Of a DNA stretch of 64,000 nt, positions 10,160-20,636 are shown piece after piece. The position numbers and the translations under genes were made by a program. The notes beneath the pieces are model-generated. The model did no database searches, had not been told where the DNA came from, and was given only the letters and a program-made list of their open reading frames with translations. The stretch lies in contig NC_092806.1 of the NCBI RefSeq assembly GCF_040954645.1, forward strand, positions 81,423,943 to 81,487,942, in the 5' to 3' direction. The DNA is from Diabrotica undecimpunctata (Eukaryota; Arthropoda; Insecta; Coleoptera; Chrysomelidae). Every line of letters begins with the position of its first letter. Position 1 is the stretch's first letter.

Positions 10160-12633
10160 CGATACCTTTTTGCCATAACATCGTAAGTGACAAAATTAGG
10201 GAAAACAGTTTTATTGAAGAATCGTATCTATCAAGCCGCTAGGCACCTCCCAGCAAAATTATCGTAAGCTATAATAGCATAGTCTTGGAGAAAAAACCGA
10301 ATTTGCTGTAACGTAAGTCACATAAAAATGTGAACAAATCTATTTTGTAGTTGTGAAAACATCGCATGGACACCAAAACATCGTAAGGTGCAAGTCACGT
10401 GGTACAAAAATTGCTACTTACGATGCAGCGAAGTGCGTTACGATCTATTAGTGCACTGTGTATAGCCGCAGAGTCAGAACGTAAGTACCACAAAATAATT
10501 TTTTCGGTAATTATTTATGGTTTTTACTTTTGCTTTAGGCATAAAAGATGTTAAAATAAAAAGTCGAAAACAAGAGGCTGGAAGAAGCAGAAGACAATGT
10601 TTGTACAAGTATATCATTAGGTGAAATGATGTGGAACACGAGGTGTGCCAACAATTTTTATTGAAAACCTCGGATATTTCACAAATGACTTTGAGATATA
10701 CGAAAGAAAACTCTACGTCAGCCATATTTTCCAAAATAGATCCGAGAGGTAAGCATGTTCCACATAACAAGACTGGGAAAGAGCAGAAGCAGAATGTTTT
10801 GGATTTTATCACGTTGCTACCCGCTGTCCCACCTCATTATTGCAGAAATAAAACATCGAGAAGACACTTACCCACTGAATTTCATAATGTATCATTCTTA
10901 TACGAACTTTTTAAGAAGAAACAGTTAGAAAATCGCATAACTAAGAACGATATCGTTTCCCTGCAAGTGTTCCGAAAGATTTTTATGGCAGAATTTAATA
11001 TCGGATTTCACTTGCCGAAAAAAGATAAGTGCAAAGTATGTGAAGTGAGAAAAGACAAAGATTTTGAGGAAACAGAAGAAACAAAGCAATTGTATGAAAA
11101 ACATTTGGAAAACAAAGAAAAATGCAAAGATTCATTTCTAGCTGAGCAAAAGAAAACTATCTAAGATTCAAAATTTTTATGTGCTAGTTTCGATCTACAG
11201 AAGGTGTTAAACATACAACATGGAGACAATTTGCTCTTGTACTACACCAGAAAGTATGCTTATTACAATCTTATGGTTGACGAAAGTGGAACCCAAAATG
11301 GGTTTTGTTATTTGTGGGGAGAATGTGACGGAGGACGTGGCAGTAACGAAATATCTACCATAATCTACAAATATTTGCAAGAAGTTGATAAAAGACAAAC
11401 CGTAAAACATATGTCACTAAATTGTGATAGTTGTTATGGACAGAACAAAAACAAGGCAATGTTTGTAATGATCTCGACTTTTCTTAAGGATTCTGTTAAT
11501 ATAACATCAATCAGTGTGCGATACTTACTACCAGGCCATACTTATATGCATGTCGACCCAGTTCACGCAACAGTTGAGCGGTTTATCAAAAAACGCATAG
11601 TATGGGCCCCATCAGAATGGTGCACATTGATATCCAACTCTCGTACCAAACCTAAACCATTTGAAACAATAAAAATTGATTTCGGCGACTTCTTAGAATG
11701 GAAAAAAATATCTGATGATGTACTAAAACCGAGTAAATTCAAATGTAAGAACGGAAAACCTATAAAAATCAGTGAAATTAAAAATGTAAAATTTGAGAAA
11801 GGTAACCCAGATATTATTATAGAGGTTGACTATTTAAATAATGGCCAGAACTGCATCAATTTCACGATGGAATTAAAAGGAAAAAAAAAACAAAACGGCT
11901 TTATTCTCAAAAATTGTTTATTTCCGTTGCAAAGAAAAAAGACTTAATTGATCTCTGCGACAACAATATAATTCCTCTCAGGTTTCAAAAGAATAAAGAA
12001 TATAGGCTAATGAAAACGTCAGCTACGCCAGATAAGCTAGCAGAATCCGATGAGGAAGACGAAAGCGATGAAGGGCCCCAAGATTAGATTTTTGCTGACT
12101 AGCTATGATTCACATTTATTATACCACATACAATAACATTAGATATTATGACTATTTGTAAGTTTATGACTAAAGCGATTTGTTGTTCAGTTCAATGCCT
12201 ATTGTACTTTTTACTTTTCACAAATAAATTACCTTAAATAAACTATTTTTGGTGTTTTTTTATATATAATATATTTATGTTACTTTAAGGGGTTGTCTCT
12301 AAACATACTTTTTATCGTAAGTGCTGAGCTTACGATAACAATCATAATGTAAAATTATTTCTGAATTTACCAAAATTATCGTAAGTGTTGGACTTGTATA
12401 AAACTACAGTAGCAAAATTATTTTTGATGCTTCCAAAGTAACGTAAGTCCAACTACAAAAAAACTGAAACTATTTTAAAGAAAAATCATTACTTTACTTC
12501 AAACACTCATCATAATACGTCCGGATGCCAATTTTCACTTCAATTGGACATTTCTAAACACGTTTATTGAAAAAACTGCCGTGCTGTAAAATTTACTAAA
12601 CGAGACTTACGATGTTATGGCAAAAAGGTATCG
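10160..12633 (+). mobile_element. DDE-type DNA transposon with 4-bp ATAT target duplication, copy 2
   Basis: The termini are inverted repeats CGATACCTTTTTGCC... and ...GGCAAAAAGGTATCG, flanked directly by ATAT (10156-10159 and 12634-12637). Inside both ends the motif ATCGTAAGT/ACTTACGAT recurs many times (for example near 10182, 10262, 10390, 12314, 12378 and 12438), a subterminal repeat array of the kind that binds transposase. It carries a two-exon gene in the same family as copy 1 but clearly divergent. The shared terminal CG, 4-bp ATAT TSD, intron position and protein family show the two are one lineage; the rest of the termini differ, so they are separate elements. Confidence 0.85.
10423..12087 (+). 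pseudogene. DDE/RNase H-like transposase family gene, two exons, stops and frameshift
   Basis: Exon 1 (10423-10480) ends at a GTAAGTAC donor. After a 58-bp intron, exon 2 starts at 10539 following TTTGCTTTAG, in matching phase. Family blocks in order: CQQFLLKTSDIS, DPRGKHVP, PHYCRNKTSRRHLP, KCKVCEVRK, SFDLQKVL, LNCDSCYGQNKNK and GHTYMHVDPVHATVE. The likely acidic triad is the D of FDLQ, the D of CDSCYGQN and the E after HAT. Lesions: in-frame TGA at 10622, in-frame TAA at 11162, and a frameshift near the A-run at 11880-11935; beyond it the frame ends in an acidic tail at 12085. The C-terminal block after DLI aligns with the region beyond the stop in copy 1. Inactive. Confidence 0.75.
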
Positions 12634-12878
12634 ATATAATAAATATATGGCTGGAAGTAAAAACGTAAAAACAAAACAAACAAACACCTAACCCTCAATT
12701 TTAGTACAGAAATGTCATGAATGACATTTCTCTCAACATGTTGGATGGAGGTAGCGATACATTTTTACGCTACCAAATTTGACAGGCCGCTCCGGAAGTA
12801 GCGTATCGGTAGCGGTTTGATTTTGCAGACTTTTACTCAACAGTTGTGGAGCTGCTCCGTCTGCTGAACGCGCCCATT

Positions 12879-13736
12879 GTCTCCAAGTAAGAGATGTAGT
12901 GCTTTCAAATCCTCCCCCTTTTTAAATTTAATGTCTGTTTCGTCCCCCCCTTTTTTAAGCGTTTTCTGTGTGTCTTAAAGTGTCCTCAATTTTAATTTTT
13001 TAACTTTAATTATTGGACTTTACAACCATTTGTCACATATTACAACAGAACTTTATCAAAGAAATTTGATAATTACAAGTTAATAGACTTGCACACCCAC
13101 ACAATTTGTACATCTAATCTCATTCATTGTCTCACAACAGTCACCTTCAAAAATAAAATCTCAATAAATAACACATATTTCATAAATATATCTCTAGAAT
13201 AAATATAAATAACTTTTAAATAACTCAATGGTATAGAACATTACTTTCATCAAACAAACAATTACATTACACCTATCTCTACTTCATTGGATAAAATCTG
13301 TCTCAAGAACTTCCCCGTTTACTGTCAAACAATTACAATAGTAGACTTGAGTTCTCCAATCAACAATACAGGATAATTTGAACCATGTTCTTTCAACCAT
13401 CAATTAATAGAGTACCGGCATGTAAGTAATGTTTTATTTATTTGTTCATTTATTAATTCATTACGGTTTAATAGACTATTTTACCAATTTGTGGACCTTA
13501 CCTTGTCTGCTTAAACATTTTATTCATTTGAAAAACCACAGACATGTAATATTGGCATAATTACTGTAATTTATATAATTTATATAATCTATCTTTGTTT
13601 ATCTTTATTAGACAACACCCTAATATGGGTTTATTATTTCAGCATTTATTTAACTTTGTATCGAGACCTGAAGATGCTTTGCATATTGTAGAAAGCGAAA
13701 CCGGTCGTCTGGATAGTTAAATTAAATTGATTGTGG
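12879..13736 (+). repeat. Fold-back element, left-arm copy, part 2 (outer arm with ribozyme motif)
   Basis: This continues the sequence interrupted at 3504 and matches 62580-63300 in the same orientation and 40504-40980 inverted. It is AT-rich with no open frame of note and ends just beyond the hammerhead motif at 13649-13721. Together with 722-3504 it suggests a fold-back unit in which the ribozyme sits near the outer end of each long inverted arm. Confidence 0.7.
13649..13721 (+). ncRNA. Hammerhead ribozyme motif (type I-like, short stem III)
   Basis: The core is CTGAAGA (13668-13674), then a stem II of GCTTT (13676-13680) with AAAGC (13692-13696) around an 11-nt loop, then GAAA (13697-13700) and CCGGTC, with predicted cleavage after the C at 13706. 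Stem I is AGAC (13664-13667) with GTCT (13707-13710), extended after an internal loop by TTTAACT (13649-13655) with AGTTAAA (13715-13721). Stem III is only 2-3 bp. That is what is known for hammerheads of Penelope-like elements and retrozymes, which often need dimerisation. The Penelope endonuclease fragment in the same repeat supports this. The right-arm copy (40520-40592) has changed the first base of GTCT and would lose a stem I pair. Confidence 0.7.
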
Positions 13737-14826
13737 GTAAGTCTAATTTATTATTTCTTTTACCTTTTGAAATGGACTCACACAAGCAACACATTCATGA
13801 TTTTAATCAAGCATACTTAACAGTATTGCGTTCAATAATAAAGGTAATTTTAAATGAGGAAAACCACTATATTTCTGACACCTCTTCAGAAATGTTTAAA
13901 TATTGTTGAAAGCCTGTTCTGATTGAAAAGACTAATTAGATTCTTAAGTAATCATAGTCTTCGTAACATATGGACCTAGATTAAGTTGTTTTTCTTCTTG
14001 TGTCAAAGCAAGAGTATTGCGTTGACACAAGAATGAAGGTAATTCTGTATTTATATAGTTTTTCTAATTGTTGAAATAAGTTATTCCAGTTATAAAAATT
14101 GGCAAACAGTAAATGATGAAAACCACTAAATTTCTGACACCTCTGCAGAAATGTTTACTTATTGTTGAAAGCCTGTTCTGATTGAAAAGACTAATTAGAT
14201 TCTTAGTGTGACATATGGACCTAGACTAAATTGTTTTTCTTTTTGTTTCAGAGATAAACAAAGATGCCACCATGGGTTATTTGCCTTAAACACCTTAATT
14301 TATTGATGATTTACTAATCAAGCATACATAACAGTATTGCGTTAAATAATAAAGGTAATTTTATACTTATATAGTTTTTTTTTAATGTTGAAATAAGTTA
14401 TTAAAGTTATAAAAATTGGCAAACAATAAATGATGTAAACCATTAAATTTCTGACGCCTCTTCAGAAATATTGAACGTATTGTTGAAAGCATGTTCTGAT
14501 TCGAAAGACTAATTCGATTCGTAGTGTAACATCTTTAACTAGATAAATTGTTCTTCTACGACATAAAGAACAGTGCGACAATGGGTTAGATTCCTTAAAC
14601 ACCATAATTCAGTTATGATTTATCAATCAAACATATTTAAGAGTATTGCGTTGAATAATGAAGGAAATTCTGTATTTATATAGTTTTTCTAAGTGTTGAA
14701 ATAAGTTATTTCAGTTATAAAAATTTGCAAACAATAAATGATGAAAACCATTAAATTTCTGACATTTATTCAGAAATATTGAACGTATTGTTGAAAACAT
14801 GTTCGGATTCACTTGTGTTAAGTTAT
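13737..14826. repeat. ~310-bp tandem repeat array, left arm
   Basis: About four units. Landmarks such as GTTGAAAGCCTGTTCTGATT recur near 13907, 14167, 14482 and 14793 (spacings about 260, 315 and 311 bp), each preceded by ATTTCTGACACCTCT-like sequence. Units differ by substitutions and short indels. The array directly follows the ribozyme-bearing repeat and is inverted at about 39412-40515 in the right arm. A single broken unit remains after the third ribozyme copy at about 63313-63371. Confidence 0.85.
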
Positions 14827-15288
14827 AATTTGTCTTCTTCTTCTTGTGCCACTCCTATTGGAGATTGGAAATCATCAAGGCTATCCTGACTTTTTTACAT
14901 CTGACCTAAAGAGTTCATTAGTGGTACAGCCAAACCACTCTCTCAAATTACGCAGCCATGACATTCTTCTACGGCCTGGATTCCGTTCTCCTTCTATTTT
15001 TCCTTGCATTATATTTTGAAGTAATGCGTATTTATGCCCTCTCATCACGTGACCCAAATATTCGAGTTTTCTTCGTTGACAAAATTTCTGGGTCTTTTCC
15101 TATACTTCGCATTACTTCAAAATTTGTAACTCTGTCAACACAACTTATCTTCAGCATTCGACGGTAGCACCACATCTCTAAACTTTCAATATTTTTTATA
15201 TTGTTCTGCTTGAGAGTCTAGGCCTCTACACCGTATAATAGCGTGTTAAATACGTAGCCCCTTAGCATTCTTAATCGGAGAGGGATGC
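14827..15288 (-). pseudogene. RTE-like non-LTR retrotransposon, 3' terminal fragment
   Basis: On the minus strand the sequence reads, with several stops, NTLLYGVEA, MWCYRRMLKISCVDRV and KDPEIL, then degenerate versions of the tail found in many insect endonuclease-reverse transcriptases, ending in a MISNLQ-EWHKKKK-type terminus near 14840. Only the region after the RT palm survives. An inverted copy lies at 38953-39411 with the same stops, so it was already dead before the arms duplicated. It abuts a TAA-type microsatellite at about 15289-15310. Confidence 0.65.
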
Positions 15289-15530
15289 TTATAATAATAA
15301 TAATAATAATAGCGTTTATATATAGCTATATACTTATATATAGCTATAGCCTGTGGGAGTTTTTTTGTCAGTTCTTCTATCAGGCGCGGCCCCCTGCGAA
15401 TGGGGGATACTCTCTGGGTATTCTTAGAACCGATACCCAGAGGGTAGCAGGCATACCTGCCGTGGAACAAAAACTGACACCTGGCAGTAGGTATAAAATG
15501 CACACCCATGAAAATGGAGTTTAATAATTT
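15289..15530 (+). other. 5' leader of R4-like non-LTR element, strongly structured
   Basis: After a (TAA)n run and AATAGCGTTTA comes a leader with several hairpins. CTCTGGGTAT pairs with ATACCCAGAG (about 15408-15438), CCCC pairs with GGGG around CTGCGAAT, and GTCAGTT near 15368 pairs with AACTGAC near 15471. The same leader, inverted, is at 36537-36767 and all pairings are preserved. R2-type elements often start with an HDV-like self-cleaving RNA; the structure here is compatible, but I could not fit a full HDV fold by eye. Confidence 0.45.
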
Positions 15531-16628
15531 ATGTTTAGGTCGCTGCCTGGGGATCGCCAGGGCACGTCTGGAGCCGGCGCTGGACGTGACAGCATGCGGG
15601 ACGTCGGTGGCAGGGTGTTGAGGAGGCGGGCCCCTGTCATACAATCAGCTACAGCCCAACAACAAGAAGAACCACAAATGAGCGAAACAACAACACGAGC
15701 TCCACCCGCTGAAGGTGCTGCGCTGGAACATCAGCCGGCGCTCACTCAAGCGGGACGACCGAGGCAGCGCATGAAATGGACTGTGTCTATTAATGAAAAC
15801 ATTTTGCGTTTCTATTACAAGGTGACGAACCTCGGTCGAGAAACGATCGGCTATCGACAACAACTGTATGCCGAATTTTGCAGGGAGTACCCAGAGATTC
15901 AAGTATCTGAACAGCGAATAGCAGATCAATACCGGGTAATTATAAGAAATAATCTTATCCCAGAGGCTAGACGCGATACTATCAGAAGCGAAGTCGAACG
16001 GGAGATTCATAACCAAGAGCTAGTTGTGGATCAAGTCCATAATCAAATTCCTAATGAGCAGATTCCTGAGCCCATCATACAAGAAACTCAACCTGTTAAT
16101 ACGCAGCAGGACAACAACGAGTTGCACGATAGCCTGGTAAGAGAAATGGCACGTGCCGTACAAGAGTTTAATGGTACAAACCCACTTAGCAGACCACCGC
16201 TACCAAAAATAAACTCTTGTAAGAAACTAGGTGCGCTGTTACAAATTATGAACACTGAAGTCCTACCCAATTATATCGTGGAAGCCCATACATTAGAATA
16301 TTTGCATATGCTGATTTATTGTGCAGCAACAGCAATTGCTAATGTTATGGGCATTAAGATCAGAACACGGCGGGGAACTAATATCGGAAGGACTGAAAAC
16401 AGAATTGCACCCTGGGAAAAAAGACTGCTGAATAAAATTGAATTATTGCGCAGGGATATTGGATAAATTACAGAATACATCCGAGGAGTAAGAAGTCGAA
16501 AAGTAATTAAAAGAACTGAAGAAATAATTCTGAACACTCCAAGACACTCACAACATGATCCAGAAAACAACACAGCTCAACACTGCCTGGACACATTAAA
16601 ACAAAAACTCTCCGTTTATTCAGGTCGC
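15531..16628 (+). pseudogene. R4-like non-LTR retrotransposon, N-terminal region of the RT polyprotein, left arm
   Basis: A 311-codon frame starts at ATG 15531 and reaches TAA at 16464; the same frame continues to about 16628. It holds a basic, glycine-rich start, then KWTVSINENILRFYYKVTN, YRQQLYAEFCREYPEIQVSEQRIADQ and a low-complexity acidic/glutamine stretch. This is the N-terminal block that precedes the reverse transcriptase in insect elements with a restriction-like endonuclease. The right-arm copy (35542-36536) reads CAA where this one has TAA, but carries its own TGA at a position that is CGA here. Each copy thus acquired a separate nonsense change after duplication. The copy ends exactly where the inverted-duplication arm ends. 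Confidence 0.7.
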
Positions 16629-16978
16629 AAAGTATGAGTTATGAGAGTATCATAAGTATTTATACATAAAAGTCGAAAAACATTTGTGCCTCACATTAAA
16701 CATTAATTTAATTGAGTTATACAAGTCAGTTTTTAGTGAAATGTTCACAAAGTGTTTATTATCACAAGATCCACAACCGTGAGTACCTATTTTTATTGGT
16801 CATCCTTTGTGAATCCCGATATATGCAACAATTGGTTATATTGCCGTTCATATCAGCAAACAGGCAAAAAAACTGGTTTAATTTATCATTTGTCGAATAT
16901 CGATTATCTACCTACAAAGTATAATTGCTATTTAATTGATTTGGTTTAAATCGAAAATTGGACGAAAAATAATTAATT

Positions 16979-17716
16979 ATGCCTGTGTGTATAAACTGTA
17001 AGCAATCTACCATAAACACTCAAATTATAAAATGTTTGGGATGTATCAATTCTTTGCATACTTCATGCATTGGCTTACAGGGCGAGGATGTCAGTCGGAT
17101 TACACGAATGCGTAGTAAAAATATCAAAGTACTATGTAATACTTGTAGCAACGGAGAGGACAAGTTTGTTCAATTAAAGCAATTTTTAACGAATCGTGTG
17201 GAAACTAAAATGCAGGAGCTGGAAAGGAAAATAGCTAATATTAATCCTACAATACAATCCGAACATCAGGAAGAGATAATCGAAGAAGCCATGGACCGTA
17301 TTAATCGATCGCACAATATCATTTTGTATAACGTCCCAGAAACTAATTCTGCTATGGAAGATAATAATAAAGTAAATGATATTCTAACTACAATACAAGG
17401 TGGTAATGCAAATCCGATTTCTGCAAGACATGTACACAGAATTGGTAGACGATCTAATAAGGCCCGTCTAATGAAAGTGACCTTTTCAACACCCGCGCAG
17501 GCTAAGTCTATTTTGCGTATCAAGAAGAAATTAGCCACATCTACTTTCTCTGCTATTTCAATTTCTGATGATAAAACACCTCGACAGAGACAATACCTAA
17601 ATGAACTCCGGACAGAACTGAAACGTCGAACAGACAATGGAGAACAAAATCTGATCATTAAGTATGTAAGGGGTAGACCTACCATAGTCAGTAAAACTGA
17701 GAGCTCTTTAAACTAA
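16979..17716 (+). CDS. Non-LTR retrotransposon ORF1 protein with PHD-like zinc finger
   Basis: 245 residues from ATG 16979. The N-terminus (about 4-57) has a C4-H-C3 pattern typical of a PHD-type finger: CINC, CLGC, LHTSC and a final CNTC. Residues ~70-95 are heptad-like (KMQELERKIANIN) and probably coiled coil. The second half (~100-235) resembles the RNA-binding region of L1/Jockey ORF1 proteins, with NIILYNVPE and IGRRSNKARLMKVTFS. Its expected role is to bind element RNA and escort it during target-primed reverse transcription. The frame is intact and its stop overlaps the start of ORF2 sequence. Confidence 0.75.
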   Translation: MPVCINCKQSTINTQIIKCLGCINSLHTSCIGLQGEDVSRITRMRSKNIKVLCNTCSNGEDKFVQLKQFLTNRVETKMQELERKIANINPTIQSEHQEEIIEEAMDRINRSHNIILYNVPETNSAMEDNNKVNDILTTIQGGNANPISARHVHRIGRRSNKARLMKVTFSTPAQAKSILRIKKKLATSTFSAISISDDKTPRQRQYLNELRTELKRRTDNGEQNLIIKYVRGRPTIVSKTESSLN

Positions 17717-20479
17717 ATGTGTCCAGCAATTCCAGATCAAGTAAATCCCAACACGTTGAAATTACATGTTATTACCAAAATGTACGCGGCCTTAATAGCA
17801 AAATTTCATTGTTTAATGCCAACGTTAGTGATTGTGAATTCGACATTCCATGAGGTGGACAAGGTGAAGGGTGGTGGTGTAGTGCTCGCGTTAAAAGATT
17901 TCATAACATCTGAAATATTGGACATTACGGCTCTCGACGCACAATTTCCACTTATTGATCTTATTATTGCCAAGTGCCGGATTGGTTACAAATATTTTTA
18001 TATAGTTGTTGTTTATTTACCTGATAGGTTAAGTTTGGTAGACTTTGAATATTTTCTCGATTGCTTAGGGCAATTTGATTACTTAAATAATGACTGCATA
18101 GTACTAGGCGATTTCAATGTTTCAAGGTTTATAGATAATGATATGTCTGATTTCAAAACTTCTGTAGTTTTAAGTTTTGCGGGCTCTACTGGCCTTAGAC
18201 AATTTAACAATGTTGTTAATCACTTGGGTAGACTGCTAGATTTGGTCTTATCGCATTTCAGTTGTGAAGTGAAGCATGATGACTCACCTTTGGTCTATGA
18301 ACACTCTCATCACCCAGCTCTTCTAATAACATTTACGGATATATTTGTAAAAGAGCCTAAATTTAGGTATGGTTTGGAGCAATTAACTTACAACTTTAAA
18401 AAGCAAATTTTCCTGCTTTATATCGAGAACTGTATGAAACGGATTGGAACTCTCTGGATACTTCTAATGACGTTAATGAAACTTTAAATAACTTTTATGA
18501 TAAGATTTTTTCTGTGTTCAATAAGTATATTCCAGTTTACAAAAACTTTAGCCATAAATACCCACCCTGGTTCGATGCTGATATCATTCACAACATCAAA
18601 TTAAAAGCAAAGTTTAGAAAAAAGTTTAAACGATTCAAAAATCAGTGTGATTTGCTTGAGTTTCAACGGTTAAGACACCTTGTCAAATCAAAAATCAGTT
18701 TGGCCTACAATGTATATGTCGAGAATATCCAAATTGCTTTATCCATCAACCCCAAGAAGTTTTGGTCGTACGTAAATTCAAAAAATAATAGTTCAAGAAT
18801 TCCTGGTGTGATGAAATATAATGACATTACTACCTCCGACCCACAAAATATTGTGAATATGTTTGCAGAATTTTTCAAGAGTGTTTTTCTGTCATCAGAT
18901 ATTAATTTCAAGGCTAACTCTTCCTCAATTAACGCAGATTACTTAAATTTTTATCCTATTTTAGAGTCTGAGATAATTTTGGCTAGTAAGAAATTGAAAG
19001 ACAAAATGACGTGTGGACCTGATAATATTCCATCCTTTTTGGTTAAGGATTGCATAGGTGCCTTAACTGTGCCAGTATTAAAAATTTTTAATTTATGTCT
19101 TCTTAACAAGGAATATCCGAGTCTCTGGAAGGAGTCAAAAGTGTGCCCAATATTCAAAACTGGTGAAAAGGGTCAGGTAGAAAACTACAGACCAATTTCC
19201 ATTATTTGCAATCTATCGAAAGTCTTTGAAATAGTTTTGTATAATCGTATTTACTCACGCACTCGTAATCAGCTGTCTCAATATCAACATGGTTTTGTCT
19301 CCAACCGGTCCACTGTGACAAACTTATTAATGGTCACACAATATATCTCAGCGGCCCTAGATAATAGAAGTCAAGTTGACGTCATATATACTGACTTTAC
19401 GAAGGCGTTCGACAGAATTCACCACGGCGTATTACTTTCTAAATTGTGTCTCTTTGGTCTTTCTGAGGATGCCGTGACTTTTATGAGGTCTTACTTGTCA
19501 AATAGAACGCAGTTTGTTGCTTATAATGGTTACAAATCGGAAAAGTACCTAGCTTCTTCAGGGGTTCCACAAGGTTGTAATCTAGGTCCATTATTGTTCT
19601 TATTATTTATTAACGATCTGTGTGAATCAATTTCTGCACCATGTTTATGTTATGCCGATGATTTAAAGATTTATTCATTGATAAGTGACCTTAATGATTG
19701 TCATTTTTTGCAGAGTGAATTGAATCGTGTACATGAATGGTGTAAATCATTTGAATCTTAATGCCAATAAGTGCAAAGTAGTTAGTTATTCTAGGAAACA
19801 GTCTAATTTATACCATCCTTATATTATCAATGGCAATGAACTTGAACGTTTAAATAAAATTAAAGGCCTTGGAGTTACATTTGATTATAAACTCACCTTT
19901 GTTGAACATGTAAATTTAAAGGTTAAAGAAGCACTTAAATCTTATGGATTCATAATTAGAAATAGTCGAAATCTCACTAATATTAAGGCAATTAAATTAC
20001 TTTATTACACTTTTGTACGCTGTAAACTGGAATATGCCTCTGTCATTTGGTCACCTTTTTATGATGTACATATCCAACTTATAGAGCAGGTGCAGCGTAA
20101 ATTTTTAAAATTTTTGTCTTTCAAAATTAACGGCATATATCCCAAGAGGGGCATCAGCAATGGTGAGTTGTGTAGCGGTTTGGACGTAGTATCATTAGAA
20201 TCTAGACGAATTAATGCCTCCCTAATATTCCTGTACAAGCTACTACATAATCTCATTGACTGCCCTGATATTCTTCGACAAATAAATTTTAACGTTCCAT
20301 CTTATCCAGTGAGAAATTCGATTACGTTCAGAAATACACAAGCTAGAACTAATCTTATGTTAAATTCTCCTCTATTTCTCATGTGCAACTATTATAATTC
20401 CTTAAGTGCTTACTGCGATATATTTCACTGCAGTTTAAAGCAGCTTACTAGGATGGCTGAGATCTACCTTGGTGACTGA
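17717..20479 (+). pseudogene. Non-LTR retrotransposon ORF2: endonuclease and reverse transcriptase, frameshifted
   Basis: Three overlapping frames (17717-18487, 18514-19761, 19727-20479) make up one former ORF2. The first endonuclease motif, CYYQNVRGLNSK, lies at about 17765 in a different frame from what follows. The block that should hold the catalytic ETW is missing; KGGGVVLALKDF, IVLGDFNV and a late SHHP motif remain. The reverse transcriptase shows CGPDNIPSFLVKD, VENYRPISIICNLSKVFE, DFTKAFDRIHH, GVPQGCNLGPLLF and the YADD catalytic box (near 19650). Frameshifts occur near 18450-18510 and near 19740. The tail ends in an LTRMAEIYLGD motif. Nuclease loss plus frameshifts mean it cannot move itself. 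Confidence 0.8.
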
Positions 20480-20636
20480 GTAGTTTCTTTATGTTAAGGT
20501 AAAATACTCGATAAATGTGTTATTTAGTTAGTACTTATGAATTATTATTATTATTTAACTTTAGTATTGTATTTTGTCCTATAAATGGATTCTGTTGGAC
20601 AATAAACGCTATTATTATTATTATTATTAGATAAGT

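Larger units (their letters stand above)
3505..12875. mobile_element. PIF/Harbinger-like DNA transposon hosting two later insertions
   Basis: The ends are inverted copies: GGGCGCGTTCAGCAGACGG at the left and its complement at the right, each followed by GTAGCGG/CCGCTAC-rich subterminal motifs. The target is present uninterrupted at about 62580 (CTCATTGTCTCC). This gives a 3-bp ATT duplication with GGG ends, or equally a 5-bp CATTG duplication with GG ends; 3 bp fits PIF/Harbinger. Only the start of a Harbinger-like transposase remains (3745-4005). The right arm of the giant inverted duplication lacks this element, so it inserted after the duplication formed. Excluding the two nested DDE elements, about 3.8 kb remains. 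Confidence 0.8.
1..16628. repeat. Left arm of giant inverted duplication
   Basis: Read on the minus strand, this arm matches the right arm (21073-43893) in order: Maverick left end, Penelope-related fold-back, ~310-bp tandem array, RTE-like 3' fragment, R4-like 5' region. It differs by an extra Harbinger-like insertion (3505-12875) and by lacking the R4-like RT block present at about 36768-38930. Collinearity ends at 16628, where both arms share ATTCAGGTCGC and then diverge. Small differences between the arms are visible, for example a ~16-bp deletion in the right-arm copy of the Maverick tip. The arm may extend left of the window. Confidence 0.9.
16629..20636 (+). mobile_element. Jockey/CR1-like non-LTR retrotransposon in the loop of the inverted duplication
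   Basis: About 4.0 kb: a ~350-nt leader, ORF1 (PHD-like zinc finger), ORF2 (APE-type endonuclease plus reverse transcriptase), and a 3' UTR ending ACAATAAACGC followed by (TTA)n. It fills almost all of the 4.4-kb loop. Its 5' edge coincides with the end of the left arm and its 3' repeat abuts the R4-like fragment at 20637. I see no target duplication, consistent with insertion during a rearrangement or with later loss of a flank. Confidence 0.8.

Noticed and set aside
14958..15167. Plus-strand 69-codon frame, repeated on the minus strand at 39074-39283
   Set aside because: The coding-like signal is on the opposite strand (RTE-like 3' fragment); this is its complement.
15246..16573. Several antisense frames over the R4-like N-terminal region (and their mirror copies at 35797-36755)
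   Set aside because: They are shadows of the sense frame, which carries the recognisable protein blocks.
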